Shown in pieces: positions 21,323-30,056 of a DNA stretch of 64,000 bases. The DNA lies in assembly GCF_004917075.1 (NCBI RefSeq), contig NZ_SSYB01000004.1:231006-295005 (forward strand), written 5' to 3'. Under the pieces are notes generated by a model. The model had not been told where the DNA came from. It saw only the letters and a list, made by a program, of their open reading frames with translations, and made no database searches. Source of the DNA: Geomonas edaphica (lineage in GTDB: Bacteria; Desulfobacterota; Desulfuromonadia; Geobacterales; Geobacteraceae). Each line of letters starts with the position of its first letter. Position 1 is the stretch's first letter. Made by a program: the position numbers and the translations under genes.

Positions 21323-22099
21323 TTATCTCCCACCGCCGTTTTTCCCATTGGCGCCAAAGCGAAGCGTCACAATCAGGGGCAGGTGGTCTGAAGCGACTGC
21401 AGTCAGCTTGGTGCGAGGGATCAGTTCGTTTTCCACGCTCAGGTCCGGCGAGATGAAGATGTGGTCGAACCTGACGATGGGCATGTTGCTCGGGAAAGTG
21501 AACTGGGTGTGCCCAAACTTCAGCCGCTCCTGCTCATCCTGCAGCGCGTTCCTGAGGCGCTTGTGGATGCTCCAGCTCGGCATGGCGTTGAAGTCGCCGC
21601 ACAAGACCACCGGCGGACGGCAATCGGGATGGGCGAGCCAGTCCGCCCCGGTAAGCACCTTCGCCTGGTAGCTGCGCTCCTGCGGGGTGAGCCCGAGGTG
21701 GGTGTTCACCAACTGCAGCTTCTGCCCGTTGACGTCGATCTCCACCCACATCGCGCCCCGCGGCACCATGGTCCGGTACCGGTTCTCCGGGTGCAGCCCC
21801 CCCGCCCGAACCAGCCGCATGGGAAACCGGCTGAAGACCACGTTACCCCAGCGCTCACGCTCAAGGTTGTAGTGGACGTCCCTTCTTACCACCAGCGCCA
21901 ATTCGTGCGCCAAATCCTGGCAAGCACCACCGATTTCAGGGCGGAAACGCGCCCCGGGGAGTTCCTGAAGAGCGACTATGTCGGGCTGGTACATTTCGAT
22001 GACCTGTGCGATACGCGCGGCTGAAGTGTGGCGATCATTGCCGGTCAGCCGGTGCACGTTGTAGGTCATGACGGTGAAGGTGTCATTGTTTTGGGTCAT
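21323..22099 (-). CDS. endonuclease/exonuclease/phosphatase-family protein
   Basis: This is a metal-dependent phosphodiesterase of the DNase I-like EEP fold; the substrate is unknown. The 258-residue protein has all the fold's motifs in order: MTYNVHRL near 11, ALQELPG near 43, NTHLGL near 135, LCGDFNAMPSWS near 167, RFDHIF near 215 and SDHLPLI near 240. The catalytic Asp/His pairs are intact. There is no signal peptide from the ATG at 22099. A longer in-frame start at 22135 is possible, as the ribosome site is weak for both. Upstream lies the 21-bp tandem repeat. It could be a nuclease, a sphingomyelinase-like or an inositol-phosphatase-like enzyme. Confidence 0.85.
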   Translation of the reverse strand: MTQNNDTFTVMTYNVHRLTGNDRHTSAARIAQVIEMYQPDIVALQELPGARFRPEIGGACQDLAHELALVVRRDVHYNLERERWGNVVFSRFPMRLVRAGGLHPENRYRTMVPRGAMWVEIDVNGQKLQLVNTHLGLTPQERSYQAKVLTGADWLAHPDCRPPVVLCGDFNAMPSWSIHKRLRNALQDEQERLKFGHTQFTFPSNMPIVRFDHIFISPDLSVENELIPRTKLTAVASDHLPLIVTLRFGANGKNGGGR

Positions 22100-22257
22100 A
22101 CGGACTGCCGCCCTTTCTAGCCACGAGGGAGCCATAGGAAAAACAACGACAGGAATTATACCCGGTTTTCCGGGAGGTGCAGGCAAGAGGGGCGGGAACT
22201 TTTCGCTTTGGAAAAAGCAGCGGCAGACGAGAGGGGCAAGCCTATGAAAGAGTGGCT

Positions 22258-22567
22258 GCAGTGCTGAAAGGGTCTCGCGCAGTGCGCAAGAGGTCTTCCG
22301 CAGTGCGCAAGGGGTCTCCCGCAGTGCGCAAGGGGTCTTCCGCAGTGTGCAAGGGGTCTTCCGCAGTGTGCAAGGGGTCTTCCGCAGTGTGCAAGGGGTC
22401 TTCCACAGTGTGCAAGAGGTCTTCCGCAGTGTGCAAGGGGTCTTCCGCAGTGTGCAAGAGGTCTTCCGCAGTGTGCAAGGGGTCTTCCGCAGTGTGCAAG
22501 AGGTCTTCCGCAGTGTGCAAGAGGTCTTCCGCAGTGTGCAAAGGGTCTTCTGCAGTGTGCAAGAGGG
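22258..22567. repeat. 21-bp tandem repeat array, 15 units
   Basis: Units of consensus GCAGTGTGCAAGGGGTCTTCC repeat in exact 21-nt register from 22258 to 22567; the last is partial. Variation is limited: GTGC versus GTGT in the first units, AGAGG versus GGGGT, and one ACAG. The first unit is degenerate. As 21 is a multiple of 3, all six frames stay open, so the long ORFs here are not evidence for a protein. There are no spacers, so it is not CRISPR. It lies 159 nt upstream of the EEP gene. Confidence 0.9.
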
Positions 22568-22569
22568 AC

Positions 22570-22588
22570 ACGCCCCGCGAGGGGGCGT
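22570..22588. other. GC hairpin after the tandem array
   Basis: ACGCCCC pairs with GGGGCGT around a 5-nt loop just beyond the 21-bp array. There is no T tail. Confidence 0.4.
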
Positions 22589-22664
22589 TCACCGTTAAGG
22601 TTCTTCAGGAAATACCGGGGAAGCATGTGTGTGTGAGTTTCGAAGAATGCTCATGGCATCAGGT

Positions 22665-22828
22665 CCCCCCCTTTGCGAAGGGGGGCTAGGGGGGATTTAG
22701 CCTTGTCATTCCAAACAAACACCAACTGAAGAGTCCATCATACACGCAGCGTGATCATAGGCGAGATCCCTGGTGAGTACCGGGAACAAAAGCAAATCCC
22801 CCCCGTCCCCCCCTTCGCAAAGGGGGGA
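22665..22828. repeat. inverted-repeat element, CCCTTTGCGAAGGG family, copy B
   Basis: The arms share CCCTTTGCGAAGGG plus GGGGATTT with copies A and C. Here the left arm carries a CTAG link and the right arm an ACGG link. The spacer of about 90 nt is unrelated to the other copies. With the tandem array, it fills most of the 795-nt gap between the EEP gene and the chemoreceptor. Confidence 0.75.
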
Positions 22829-22894
22829 GCGCGAGGTCACCTGCGGCGCTTCGTGGGAACACGCACCAGGATCCCAGGTTCCGGATGAACCACC

Positions 22895-25357
22895 TTAAGA
22901 GGATGAAACGTCGAAGCGGTCGATCTCCTGTTGCAGGACCTCGATCTGGGCCGCCAGCGCCGACATGCTCTCGCCCAGCACCTTGACCGCCCCGAGGTTG
23001 CTCTCGGTGGCGCTCTTGATGTTCTCCACTGCGGGCAGCACCAAGTCCGCCCCCCTGCTCTGCTCGTCGCAAGCCTTCTGGATGTGGCGGATCATGCCGG
23101 TGATGTTCTCCGTTGAATTCGCGATGAAGTTCCCCACGTTGCTCTGTTCGCGCGTCGAATTCTTCACCTGTTCGGTCAGGGTCCTCATCTTCTCCACCGC
23201 GGAAAGAACCAGACTGCTTCCCTCTCCCTGCTCGCGCGTGGCGGTGGCGATCTGACGCACCATGGTGGTAACCTTTTCCGTCGTGTCCCGGATCATCATG
23301 CTGCCGCGCGCCTGCTCGGCGGTGGCGCGGGCGATGCCGTTCACCTGCTCGGTCGCCATCTGCACCCCGCTCACGATCTTCTCGAGCGCCTCGCCGGATT
23401 TCCTGGACAGCTCTTCCCCTTGGGCGATGTTCTGTTCCGCCTGTGAAATCGCGACCACCGCGCGGTCGGTCTCCGAGAGAACCCCGTTCACGACGTCGGC
23501 TATCTTACGGGTCGAGGCGCTGGTCCGTTCGGCGAGTTGCTTGATCTCCCCTGCCACGACCGCAAAGCCCTTGCCGTGCTCCCCGGCCTGGGCAGCGATA
23601 ATAGCTGCGTTCAGCGCCAGAAGGTTGGTCTGCTCCGCGACGTCGTCGATGACGGAGAGGATCGCCCCGATGTCGCCTGCGCGCTGGGAGAGGTTCGCTA
23701 TCACCTCGGAGGTGATGCGCGATGATTGCCTGATCGCGTTGATGCCCAGAATGGTCGATTCCACCGCTCCCTTGCCGAACTCGGCGTCCTGCTTCACCGA
23801 CTCGGAGATCTTCACCGTGTTCAGTGCGTTCTTCTCCACCTCTTTGATGGTGCTGTCCATCTCGACGATGGAGGAGGAGTTGATGCTCGCCTCTTGGAGC
23901 AGGAGATCCGCGTTTCTCCCAACCTGCTTTATGGAAGCAGCCATTTCGATGATGGCCGAACCCACCTCGTCCACCTGGTGGGCGAGCGCCTCGGCGTTCA
24001 GGGCCACTTCCTCGACACTCGAGGCCATCTCGAGGATCGACGATGAGCTCTCCGAGGCCGACTGGGACAGCCCCTCGACGGCCTTCGCCACCCCCTTGAT
24101 AGAGCCGGTAATCTGGGTCATGGCGCTCGAGGCCTCGTGCACCGAGGAAGACTGCTGCTCTGCCGCTCCCATGACCGTGCTGGAGACCTGCACCAGGTTT
24201 CCGGAGACGGATCCAAGCTCGTCGCTGGAGACGTTCACCTGCCGCACCATAAGCGCAAGCTTCTCGGTCATGGTATTGAAGTCTGCGGCAAGCTCGCCGA
24301 TCTCATCCCGGGTGTCCACCTGAAGGCGCTTGTTGAGATCCCAGTCCGTAGTGACGGAAACGATGTGCTTCTTGAGGGTCTCGAAGAGAGCGAGGCTCGG
24401 CTTGAGCGACAGGTAAAGCAAGGTGACACCGGCCAGGAGGATGGCGATGAAGATGCCCATCTGGGCCGCCACCCCTTTCCACATGGTGGCGAACAGGGGC
24501 CCGATCTCCTTGTGGGAGAAGAGAACCCCCACAGTTTCACCGGACGCGTCCTTGACCGGCCCGATGCCTACCAGGTACTTGCCCCCCTTGAAGGAAACGA
24601 TGGCGAGCTGCGGTTCCTTGAGTGCCTGGTTCATTTCTGAGGCGAGCCCTGCGGCGAGCCCCAAGGCCACCGCCTTCTGCGTCGGGTAAAGGATGCGGAA
24701 GTTCCCTGCCTGCTCGGTCTTGACGTCGGTCCCCTTGCTCTTCAGGAAATCGTTGGTGAGAAAGAGGCTCATCTCTTTCCCGGTGATCTGCTTCATCTGC
24801 TGGAAGACGTGGTCGATCTCTTCTGCGACCTCCATGTAACCAAGCGCCCTCCCCTGGTAGGAGACGGGTTTCACGCAGCGCAAGGAGAAGAAGTTTTTGC
24901 CCATCTCCAAGCCCCACGCCATCTGCTTGGTCGCCTGCGCCTTCAGAAAGGTCTCTCGCTTCAGGATGTCACCGTCCTGTTCGGGCTTGTGCGCCCGCAA
25001 AAGCACCTTGCCGTCGGGCTGTATGAAGTACATGTGCGTTATGTTGTTGTTCTGCTTGATCTCGCCGAAGATGGGCTTCGCGACGGCGAGCAGTGCGTCC
25101 TTCTTGCCCGCGGCGAACGGGGCGAGCAGGATGTCAAGCCGGTCCAGTCCCGTATGGGCCCTTGCAAGCCCCTCGGCGTCCCCCTTGAGGATCGCTTCAA
25201 AGAGGCGGCCGTTGTTGCTGGCCTCATCTTTTAGCCCCTCACGCATCTGGTGCATCTGATATTGGTAGGCGAAGATTCCGAGGATGGTGATACTGGCGAG
25301 ACAGAGAGTGAGGACGGATACTACAACACGCTTCTTGATGGACCACATGGCAAACAT
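22895..25357 (-). CDS. methyl-accepting chemotaxis protein with dCACHE-type sensor
   Basis: This inner-membrane chemoreceptor has 820 residues. A first membrane segment is at about 9-30; a periplasmic sensor follows to about 290, with the pattern [22 protein letters not shown] that resembles dCACHE_3 domains. The second membrane segment is near 300-320, HAMP near 325-380, and a long signalling coiled coil takes up the rest. The hairpin tip reads [20 protein letters not shown], where most receptors have [16 protein letters not shown] lies 7 nt before the ATG at 25357; an ATG at 25348 is a less likely start. No che genes are adjacent, so signalling partners lie elsewhere. Confidence 0.93.
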   Translation of the reverse strand: MFAMWSIKKRVVVSVLTLCLASITILGIFAYQYQMHQMREGLKDEASNNGRLFEAILKGDAEGLARAHTGLDRLDILLAPFAAGKKDALLAVAKPIFGEIKQNNNITHMYFIQPDGKVLLRAHKPEQDGDILKRETFLKAQATKQMAWGLEMGKNFFSLRCVKPVSYQGRALGYMEVAEEIDHVFQQMKQITGKEMSLFLTNDFLKSKGTDVKTEQAGNFRILYPTQKAVALGLAAGLASEMNQALKEPQLAIVSFKGGKYLVGIGPVKDASGETVGVLFSHKEIGPLFATMWKGVAAQMGIFIAILLAGVTLLYLSLKPSLALFETLKKHIVSVTTDWDLNKRLQVDTRDEIGELAADFNTMTEKLALMVRQVNVSSDELGSVSGNLVQVSSTVMGAAEQQSSSVHEASSAMTQITGSIKGVAKAVEGLSQSASESSSSILEMASSVEEVALNAEALAHQVDEVGSAIIEMAASIKQVGRNADLLLQEASINSSSIVEMDSTIKEVEKNALNTVKISESVKQDAEFGKGAVESTILGINAIRQSSRITSEVIANLSQRAGDIGAILSVIDDVAEQTNLLALNAAIIAAQAGEHGKGFAVVAGEIKQLAERTSASTRKIADVVNGVLSETDRAVVAISQAEQNIAQGEELSRKSGEALEKIVSGVQMATEQVNGIARATAEQARGSMMIRDTTEKVTTMVRQIATATREQGEGSSLVLSAVEKMRTLTEQVKNSTREQSNVGNFIANSTENITGMIRHIQKACDEQSRGADLVLPAVENIKSATESNLGAVKVLGESMSALAAQIEVLQQEIDRFDVSSS

Positions 25358-25539
25358 CTATAACTCCCAGGATGGCATTGCATTTCATAATATTCCTACA
25401 AGAACCTGTTATATATCCTATTCACCGGAAAGAGAAAAGAGGTAAAGCACAAGCATTTGTGATTTAAATTCCTTTATCTGTATTTGTAAACACTCAAGCA
25501 GACACCGCGGCCAAATGCCTTCACAGCGGATCGCATTTG

Positions 25540-25567
25540 TTGACGTGTCACCGGCGGATACTATGAT
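25540..25567 (+). promoter_or_regulatory. predicted sigma-70 promoter of the hydrolase-OsmC gene
   Basis: TTGACG (25540-25545) and TATGAT (25562-25567) are 16 nt apart, 38 nt before the ATG at 25606. Confidence 0.55.
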
Positions 25568-25605
25568 TGTTACCTATGGGTCACAACCAACGAAAGGAGT
25601 TCAGC

Positions 25606-26835
25606 ATGGATACCAGGAAGGTTACTTTTACCAACAGCAGCGGACTACAGCTTGCCGCGCGTCTGGAACTGCCGGATGGGGAGCCGCCTGTCGCATATGC
25701 CATATTCGCCCACTGCTTCACCTGCTCAAAGAACATAAAAGCGGCAGTGAACATAAGCCGCGCCATGAGCAGCCGGCGCATCGCCGTGCTACGTTTCGAC
25801 TTCACCGGCCTTGGGGAGAGCGAGGGCGATTTTTCCAGCACCACGTTCACAACGCAGGTGAGCGACCTGGTCGCGGCGGCGCAGTTCCTGGAGCGCGAGT
25901 ACCAGGCACCGAGCCTTCTGGTGGGGCACTCCCTGGGAGGCTCCGCCGTTCTTGTTGCAGCAGCGGAGATACCTTCGGCGGTCGCTATCGTCACCATCGC
26001 CGCCCCTTACAACCCGGCCCATCTGCGCAGGCTGCTCGGAGACTCGGCCCACCAGATCGAGCGCCATGGCGAGGCAACCGTGCACCTTGGCGAGAACTAC
26101 TTCACCATCAGGAAGGAGCTCCTGGAAGACCTGGAGACGCAACGCCCGGCGGAAACGCTGGCCCAGCTCCAGGGAGCGCTCCTCGTCATGCACTCGCCTG
26201 CCGACAGCATCGTGCAGATTGAAAACGCCACGCAGATCTTCCAGGCCGCGCGACACCCGAAGAGCTTCATCTCCCTCGGCGAGGCCGACCATCTTTTGTC
26301 CGACGCCGCGGACTCGCGGTACGCGGGCGAGGTCATCGCCAGTTGGGCCGCGCGCTATCTAGACGTCGTCGACAAGGCCCCCTTGGCCCAGCCCGAATTC
26401 CAGGCCGCCGACAACCGGGTAACCGCCCGCACCGGTGAAGAAGGGTTCCGCACCGAGCTCTCCGCCAACGGGTTCAGCCTGGTGGCGGACGAACCGGTGA
26501 GTTACGGCGGCACCAACGAGGGACCGTCCCCGTACGAATTCCTCATGTCCGCCCTCGGGGCGTGCACCACCATGACGGTGCAAATGTACGCCCGGCGCAA
26601 GGGGTGGCCGCTCACTTACGCCACTGTGCGCCTGTCCCATCACAAGATCCACGCCGAGGACTGCCGCGACTGCGAATCGCAGGACGCGCGCATCGACAAG
26701 TTCACCCGCGAGCTCGAGCTCATCGGCGACCTGGACCAGGATCAGCGGCAAAAGCTCCTGGAGATCGCGGAGAAGTGCCCGGTGCACCGCACCCTGACCG
26801 GCGAAATCCGCGTCGATACCACGTTGAAGGAATAG
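25606..26835 (+). CDS. alpha/beta hydrolase - OsmC domain fusion protein
   Basis: The 409-residue protein joins two domains. Residues 1-255 are an alpha/beta hydrolase, with the nucleophile elbow GHSLGG near 112 and the acid and His in HSPADSIV near 200 and EADHLL near 230. Residues 270-409 are an OsmC/Ohr-type domain with YEFLMSALGACTTMTVQMYA near 310 and CPVHRTL near 392, giving the two Cys used by OsmC peroxidases. A role in peroxide handling or in releasing acyl or ester substrates is inferred. AAGGAG precedes the ATG; a sigma-70 promoter lies upstream. This fusion is known in many bacteria; its physiological substrate is not. Confidence 0.88.
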   Translation: MDTRKVTFTNSSGLQLAARLELPDGEPPVAYAIFAHCFTCSKNIKAAVNISRAMSSRRIAVLRFDFTGLGESEGDFSSTTFTTQVSDLVAAAQFLEREYQAPSLLVGHSLGGSAVLVAAAEIPSAVAIVTIAAPYNPAHLRRLLGDSAHQIERHGEATVHLGENYFTIRKELLEDLETQRPAETLAQLQGALLVMHSPADSIVQIENATQIFQAARHPKSFISLGEADHLLSDAADSRYAGEVIASWAARYLDVVDKAPLAQPEFQAADNRVTARTGEEGFRTELSANGFSLVADEPVSYGGTNEGPSPYEFLMSALGACTTMTVQMYARRKGWPLTYATVRLSHHKIHAEDCRDCESQDARIDKFTRELELIGDLDQDQRQKLLEIAEKCPVHRTLTGEIRVDTTLKE

Positions 26836-26881
26836 CAAGGGGGGAGAGGGACGCGGAGAGCCACGGAGGACCATGTTCCCC

Positions 26882-26908
26882 TAAAGTTTCGGCATGCCGG
26901 GCCGATAA
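26882..26908 (+). promoter_or_regulatory. sigma-28 (FliA)-type promoter
   Basis: TAAAGTTT (26882-26889), an 11-nt spacer and GCCGATAA (26901-26908) match the classical sigma-28 consensus at every position. It lies 42 nt before the ATG of the 58-aa YjfB-like gene and should place that gene in the late flagellar regulon. Confidence 0.85.
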
Positions 26909-26950
26909 GTGTTGCAACGGCCGAGGTAGACGAGGCAGGAGGTAAGAATC

Positions 26951-27127
26951 ATGGATGTCAGTACCATAGCAGCCGCCCAGGTAGCAGGCGCCGCATCACT
27001 CATGCAGCAGTCAATTTCCATGGAACTGGTCAAAAACGCAGCCGCAGCACAGATGCAGATGGCCAACATACTCGCCCAGCAGGCGGCGACGGTGAACCCG
27101 CAGGAAGGCTTTTCCACCTACGCCTAA
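26951..27127 (+). CDS. YjfB-like putative motility protein (58 aa)
   Basis: This small protein of 58 residues begins MDVSTIAAAQVAGAAS and continues with a Met/Gln/Ala-rich amphipathic helix (SISMELVKNAAAAQMQMANIL). Start, length and helix resemble the YjfB putative motility protein family, whose function is unknown. AGGAGG lies 8 nt before the ATG. The perfect sigma-28 promoter 42 nt upstream of the ATG independently supports a motility role. A terminator follows 25 nt after the stop, so the gene is a single transcription unit. No flagellar genes are adjacent. The reverse-strand frame over the same bases is a shadow. Confidence 0.8.
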   Translation: MDVSTIAAAQVAGAASLMQQSISMELVKNAAAAQMQMANILAQQAATVNPQEGFSTYA

Positions 27128-27152
27128 TCCCGCAGCAGCCACCCGAAACAGC

Positions 27153-27192
27153 ACGGGCCGAAGGGAAACCCCTCCGGCCCGTAGCCTTTTCA
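27153..27192 (+). terminator. terminator after the YjfB-like gene
   Basis: ACGGGCCG pairs with CGGCCCGT; AGGG/CCCT continues the stem with one mismatch; AGCCTTTT follows. It separates this gene from the convergent feo operon. Confidence 0.7.
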
Positions 27193-27197
27193 CCTGA

Positions 27198-27323
27198 TCA
27201 TTTCTTGCAGCAGCTTCCACCCTCGCAACCGCAGCACCCCTTCTTCTTCCAAAGCGTCGCGTAAAGGATGTAGCATGCCCCGGCCACGATGACGGCCGCG
27301 ATGACAACGTCGGCAACTCCCAT
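27198..27323 (-). CDS. FeoB-associated Cys-rich membrane protein (41 aa)
   Basis: This 41-residue protein is translated from the ATG at 27323, one nucleotide after the feoB stop, with GGGAGG upstream inside the feoB end. Residues 4-24 are one membrane helix (ADVVIAAVIVAGACYILYATL). The tail KKKGCCGCEGGSCCKK holds five Cys. Position, size and layout match the FeoB-associated Cys-rich family; a role in Fe(II) handling at the FeoB exit is inferred, not shown. It is the last gene of the feo operon and converges on the YjfB-like gene. Confidence 0.85.
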   Translation of the reverse strand: MGVADVVIAAVIVAGACYILYATLWKKKGCCGCEGGSCCKK

Positions 27324-27324
27324 A

Positions 27325-29535
27325 TCAACCTCCCAATCCCAGGAGACGTCCCCCCTGGTAGACGATGAGCGCCGCACCCCAGGCGAGCGCCGTTTGGTAT
27401 AAAAGCCCCACCGCAGCCCATTTCCAGGTACCGAACTCCTGCCGCATCGCCGCGATGGCTACCACGCACGGCATGTAGAGGAGAACGAACACCATGAAGG
27501 CATAGGCGGTGAGCGGCGTGAAGGCCCCGCCGATGGCGAGCTTCAACCCACCTTGATCCTCCTCCTTCTCTTCCGGCTGCGGGAGATAGAGAAGCGTCTT
27601 CATTGCCTTAACCGAAGCCTCCCCGAAGGAGGTAACTATCTCCTTGAGATCCTCCTTCAGAGTGGGGATCTCCTTCTTTTCCTCGCCGTGCTTGGGCGCG
27701 TAGATCTCGCCCATGGTACCGACGACGATCTCCTTCGCGATGACGCCGGTGATGAGGGAGGACGCCGCCTCCCAGGTGCCGAAGCCGACCGGCTGGAAGA
27801 TGGGAGCCACCGCCGCACCCGCCTGCCCGAGGTAGGAGTCGCGCTTGTGCTCGACCCCCCAGGGGAGGTTCAAAAGGAACCAGACGAGGACCGAGACGGC
27901 GAATATGTAGGTACCGGCCTTGAAAAGGAAGTGTTTCCCCTTCTCCCAGGTGTGTACGCACAGGCTGCTGAAGGACGGCATGCGGTACGGGGGGAGCTCC
28001 ATGATGAACATGGGCGCCTCGCCGCGAAACAGGGTCCTCTTGAAGATGAGCCCCATGAACACGGCGAGCAGGATCCCTATGATATACAGGGACCAGATCA
28101 CCGTGCCCGAGTTGTTCGGGAAGAAGATCCCGACGAAGAGCACGTACACCGGCAGGCGCGCCCCGCAGGACATGAGCGGCACGAGAAGCGCGGTCAGCAC
28201 CTTGTCCTTCGGGTTCTCCAGGGTGCGCGTCGCGTAGATCCCCGGCACGTTGCACCCGAACCCGAGCAGCATCGGGATGAAGGACTTGCCGTGCAGGCCG
28301 ATGGAGTGCATGGTGCGGTCCATCACGAAGGCGGCGCGCGCCATGTAGCCGCTTCCTTCCAGGAAGGTGATGAAGAACATCATCGCGAAGATCACCGGCA
28401 CGAAGACGATGACGGAGCCGACCCCGGCGATGACGCCGTCGTTCACGAGCGACACGGTCCAGTCCGGCGCGCCCAGCGGCGTGAGGATGGCGGAGGCCCA
28501 GCGCTTGAAGGGCCCCTCCGTCATCGCGCGGAGCCAGTCCCCATAGGGGGCGGAGAGGTCGAAGGTGAGCTTGAACAACAGCCACATGGCGAGCATGAAG
28601 ATCGGGATGCCGAGGAAGCGGTTCAGCACGATGCGGTCGATCTTCTCGGTGAGTTCGGTCTGGCGCAGCTCCGGTTTCTCCAGGATCTCCCGCGTGAGCC
28701 CGGAGGCGAGCGAGTAGCGGACGTCGGCCATGATGGACTCGATGTCCTCGCCGTGGGCGCGCTTTAAGTGGTGCAGCGCCTCGTCCAGGAAGCCCTGGTC
28801 GGCAAGGTTCACCTTTTCCAGCACCTGGCTGTCCTGCTCCATGATCTTCAAAAGGAGCCAGCGCTTCGGGTAACGCTCCAGAAGAGATGGGTAGTTCCGC
28901 TCGAGCGCCTCGGCGACGTAATCGACGGCGGTCTCGACGTCCTCGCCGTAATTGAGCTTTCTCGGTGCGCTGCCGGTCGGGGAGTCCGCCACGGCAAGCG
29001 CCCTGCTGAGGAGCTCGTCCAGGCCGGTCTTCTTGGTGGCAGAGGTGGGAACCACGGCGATCCCTAGCATCTCCTCGATCCCCTTTACGTCGATCCGGTA
29101 CCCCTTTTCCTGCGCCTCGTCGTAGATGTTGAGCGCCATCACCACCGGGATGCCGAGTTCCATGATCTGCACGGTGAGGTAGAGGTTGCGCTCCAGGTTG
29201 GTGGCGTCAACCACGTTCACGATCAGGTCGGGACGCTCGTGCACCAGGTAATCCCGTGCGACGATCTCCTCCTGGGAGTAGGGAGAGAGCGAATAGGTGC
29301 CGGGGAGGTCGACGAGACGGATCTTCCTGCCGCCGAACTCGAAGAGTGCCTCCTTTTTCTCGACGGTCACGCCCGCCCAGTTGCCGACGTGAAGCCTTGT
29401 CCCCGCTATGGCGTTGATGAGGGTTGACTTCCCGGAGTTGGGGTTTCCGGCCACCGCCACCGTGATGGTACGTGCCGTCGCCGGGGCGCTGCCTGCCGTT
29501 TCCTCTTCTTCCTTGTACTTGAGCTGCGTACTCAC
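27325..29535 (-). CDS. feoB: ferrous iron transporter FeoB
   Basis: FeoB is the inner-membrane Fe(II) permease with a cytoplasmic G domain. The 736-residue protein has G1 GNPNSGKST near residue 30, the switch region and G3 DLPGTYSL near 77, and G4-like NIYD near 136. A GDI-type helical region follows. The membrane half (from about 310) has the two Gate motifs with Cys: MLLGFGCNVPGI near 439 and PLMSCGARLPVY near 475. An acidic N-terminal extension of about 24 residues precedes the G domain. The start overlaps the feoA stop by 4 nt. Confidence 0.98.
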   Translation of the reverse strand: MSTQLKYKEEEETAGSAPATARTITVAVAGNPNSGKSTLINAIAGTRLHVGNWAGVTVEKKEALFEFGGRKIRLVDLPGTYSLSPYSQEEIVARDYLVHERPDLIVNVVDATNLERNLYLTVQIMELGIPVVMALNIYDEAQEKGYRIDVKGIEEMLGIAVVPTSATKKTGLDELLSRALAVADSPTGSAPRKLNYGEDVETAVDYVAEALERNYPSLLERYPKRWLLLKIMEQDSQVLEKVNLADQGFLDEALHHLKRAHGEDIESIMADVRYSLASGLTREILEKPELRQTELTEKIDRIVLNRFLGIPIFMLAMWLLFKLTFDLSAPYGDWLRAMTEGPFKRWASAILTPLGAPDWTVSLVNDGVIAGVGSVIVFVPVIFAMMFFITFLEGSGYMARAAFVMDRTMHSIGLHGKSFIPMLLGFGCNVPGIYATRTLENPKDKVLTALLVPLMSCGARLPVYVLFVGIFFPNNSGTVIWSLYIIGILLAVFMGLIFKRTLFRGEAPMFIMELPPYRMPSFSSLCVHTWEKGKHFLFKAGTYIFAVSVLVWFLLNLPWGVEHKRDSYLGQAGAAVAPIFQPVGFGTWEAASSLITGVIAKEIVVGTMGEIYAPKHGEEKKEIPTLKEDLKEIVTSFGEASVKAMKTLLYLPQPEEKEEDQGGLKLAIGGAFTPLTAYAFMVFVLLYMPCVVAIAAMRQEFGTWKWAAVGLLYQTALAWGAALIVYQGGRLLGLGG

Positions 29536-29759
29536 CCTGCCACCTCCACCGCGATCCCTTCCGCCTCTTTTTTCCTGAGGGAAAGGTTGTAGCTCTTGAT
29601 GCTGACCTCGATAGGGTCCCCCATGGGGGCGACCTTCAGTACCTTCACGTCTTCCCCGACCAACACGCCCATGTCCATGAGCCGCCGCTTCAGGGGGCCT
29701 ATCGACCCGATCGAGGTGATTCTCCCCTTCTGTCCCGGCTTAAGCTTTGCCAGATTCAT
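29532..29759 (-). CDS. feoA: FeoA-domain protein, second copy
   Basis: FeoA is a small cytoplasmic SH3-like protein that supports FeoB. The 75-residue protein shows KPGQKGRITSIGSIGPLKRRLMDMGVLVG and the end block PMGDPIEVSIKSYNLSLRKKEAEGI, both typical. It overlaps the feoB start by 4 nt and follows the first FeoA after 4 nt, so all three are coupled. Having two FeoA genes in tandem is frequent in this bacterial group. Confidence 0.95.
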   Translation of the reverse strand: MNLAKLKPGQKGRITSIGSIGPLKRRLMDMGVLVGEDVKVLKVAPMGDPIEVSIKSYNLSLRKKEAEGIAVEVAG

Positions 29760-29763
29760 CGCA

Positions 29764-30012
29764 TTATCTCCTCACCATGATTTTCATCGCCATGCGGCGG
29801 GCCAGGGCGATCCGCGCCTCGTCCACCCTGAGCAGGATGGTGTTGCCCCCGTTGGTCAGCATTTCCACGTTCTTGCCTATGCGCAGCCCCATTTCCTCCA
29901 CGCGGACCGAGGTCTTATCCTGCCCGGCGCCGCTCACGCCTTCTCCCTTGCCGAGCATGATCTCGACGATCTCGCCGTTTTCTCCTGCGCTCAAAAGTCC
30001 CAGTGGAATCAT
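29764..30012 (-). CDS. feoA: FeoA-domain protein, first copy
   Basis: This 82-residue FeoA paralogue starts at the ATG at 30012 (GGAG 5 nt upstream). MIPLGLLSAGENGEIVEI and VRVEEMGLRIGKNVEML give the FeoA pattern, and NTILLRVDEARIALARRMAMKIMV closes the fold. It has an extra insert (GKGEGVSGAGQDKT) relative to the second copy. The longer open frame upstream to 30312 only runs through the porin gene. It lies 44 nt after the porin stop on the same strand. Confidence 0.9.
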   Translation of the reverse strand: MIPLGLLSAGENGEIVEIMLGKGEGVSGAGQDKTSVRVEEMGLRIGKNVEMLTNGGNTILLRVDEARIALARRMAMKIMVRR

Positions 30013-30056
30013 GACTGCTCCTTTTCCTTTATGCTTGAGCCGGTAACCGGTCTCTT

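Noticed and set aside
22258..22567. CRISPR array
   Set aside because: The repeats are directly tandem with no spacers, and no cas gene is near.
22156..22626. repeat proteins in the 21-bp array (for example LAHCGRP heptads)
   Set aside because: All frames of the array are open because the unit is 21 nt without stops. No frame has a ribosome site or non-repeat domain.
26844..26872. c-di-GMP (GEMM) riboswitch fragment before the YjfB-like gene
   Set aside because: GACGCGGAGAGCCACGGAGG only partly resembles the GEMM core, and the upstream half with its GNRA loop and paired stems is absent. It fits better as a fragment of the GACGC-type repeat.
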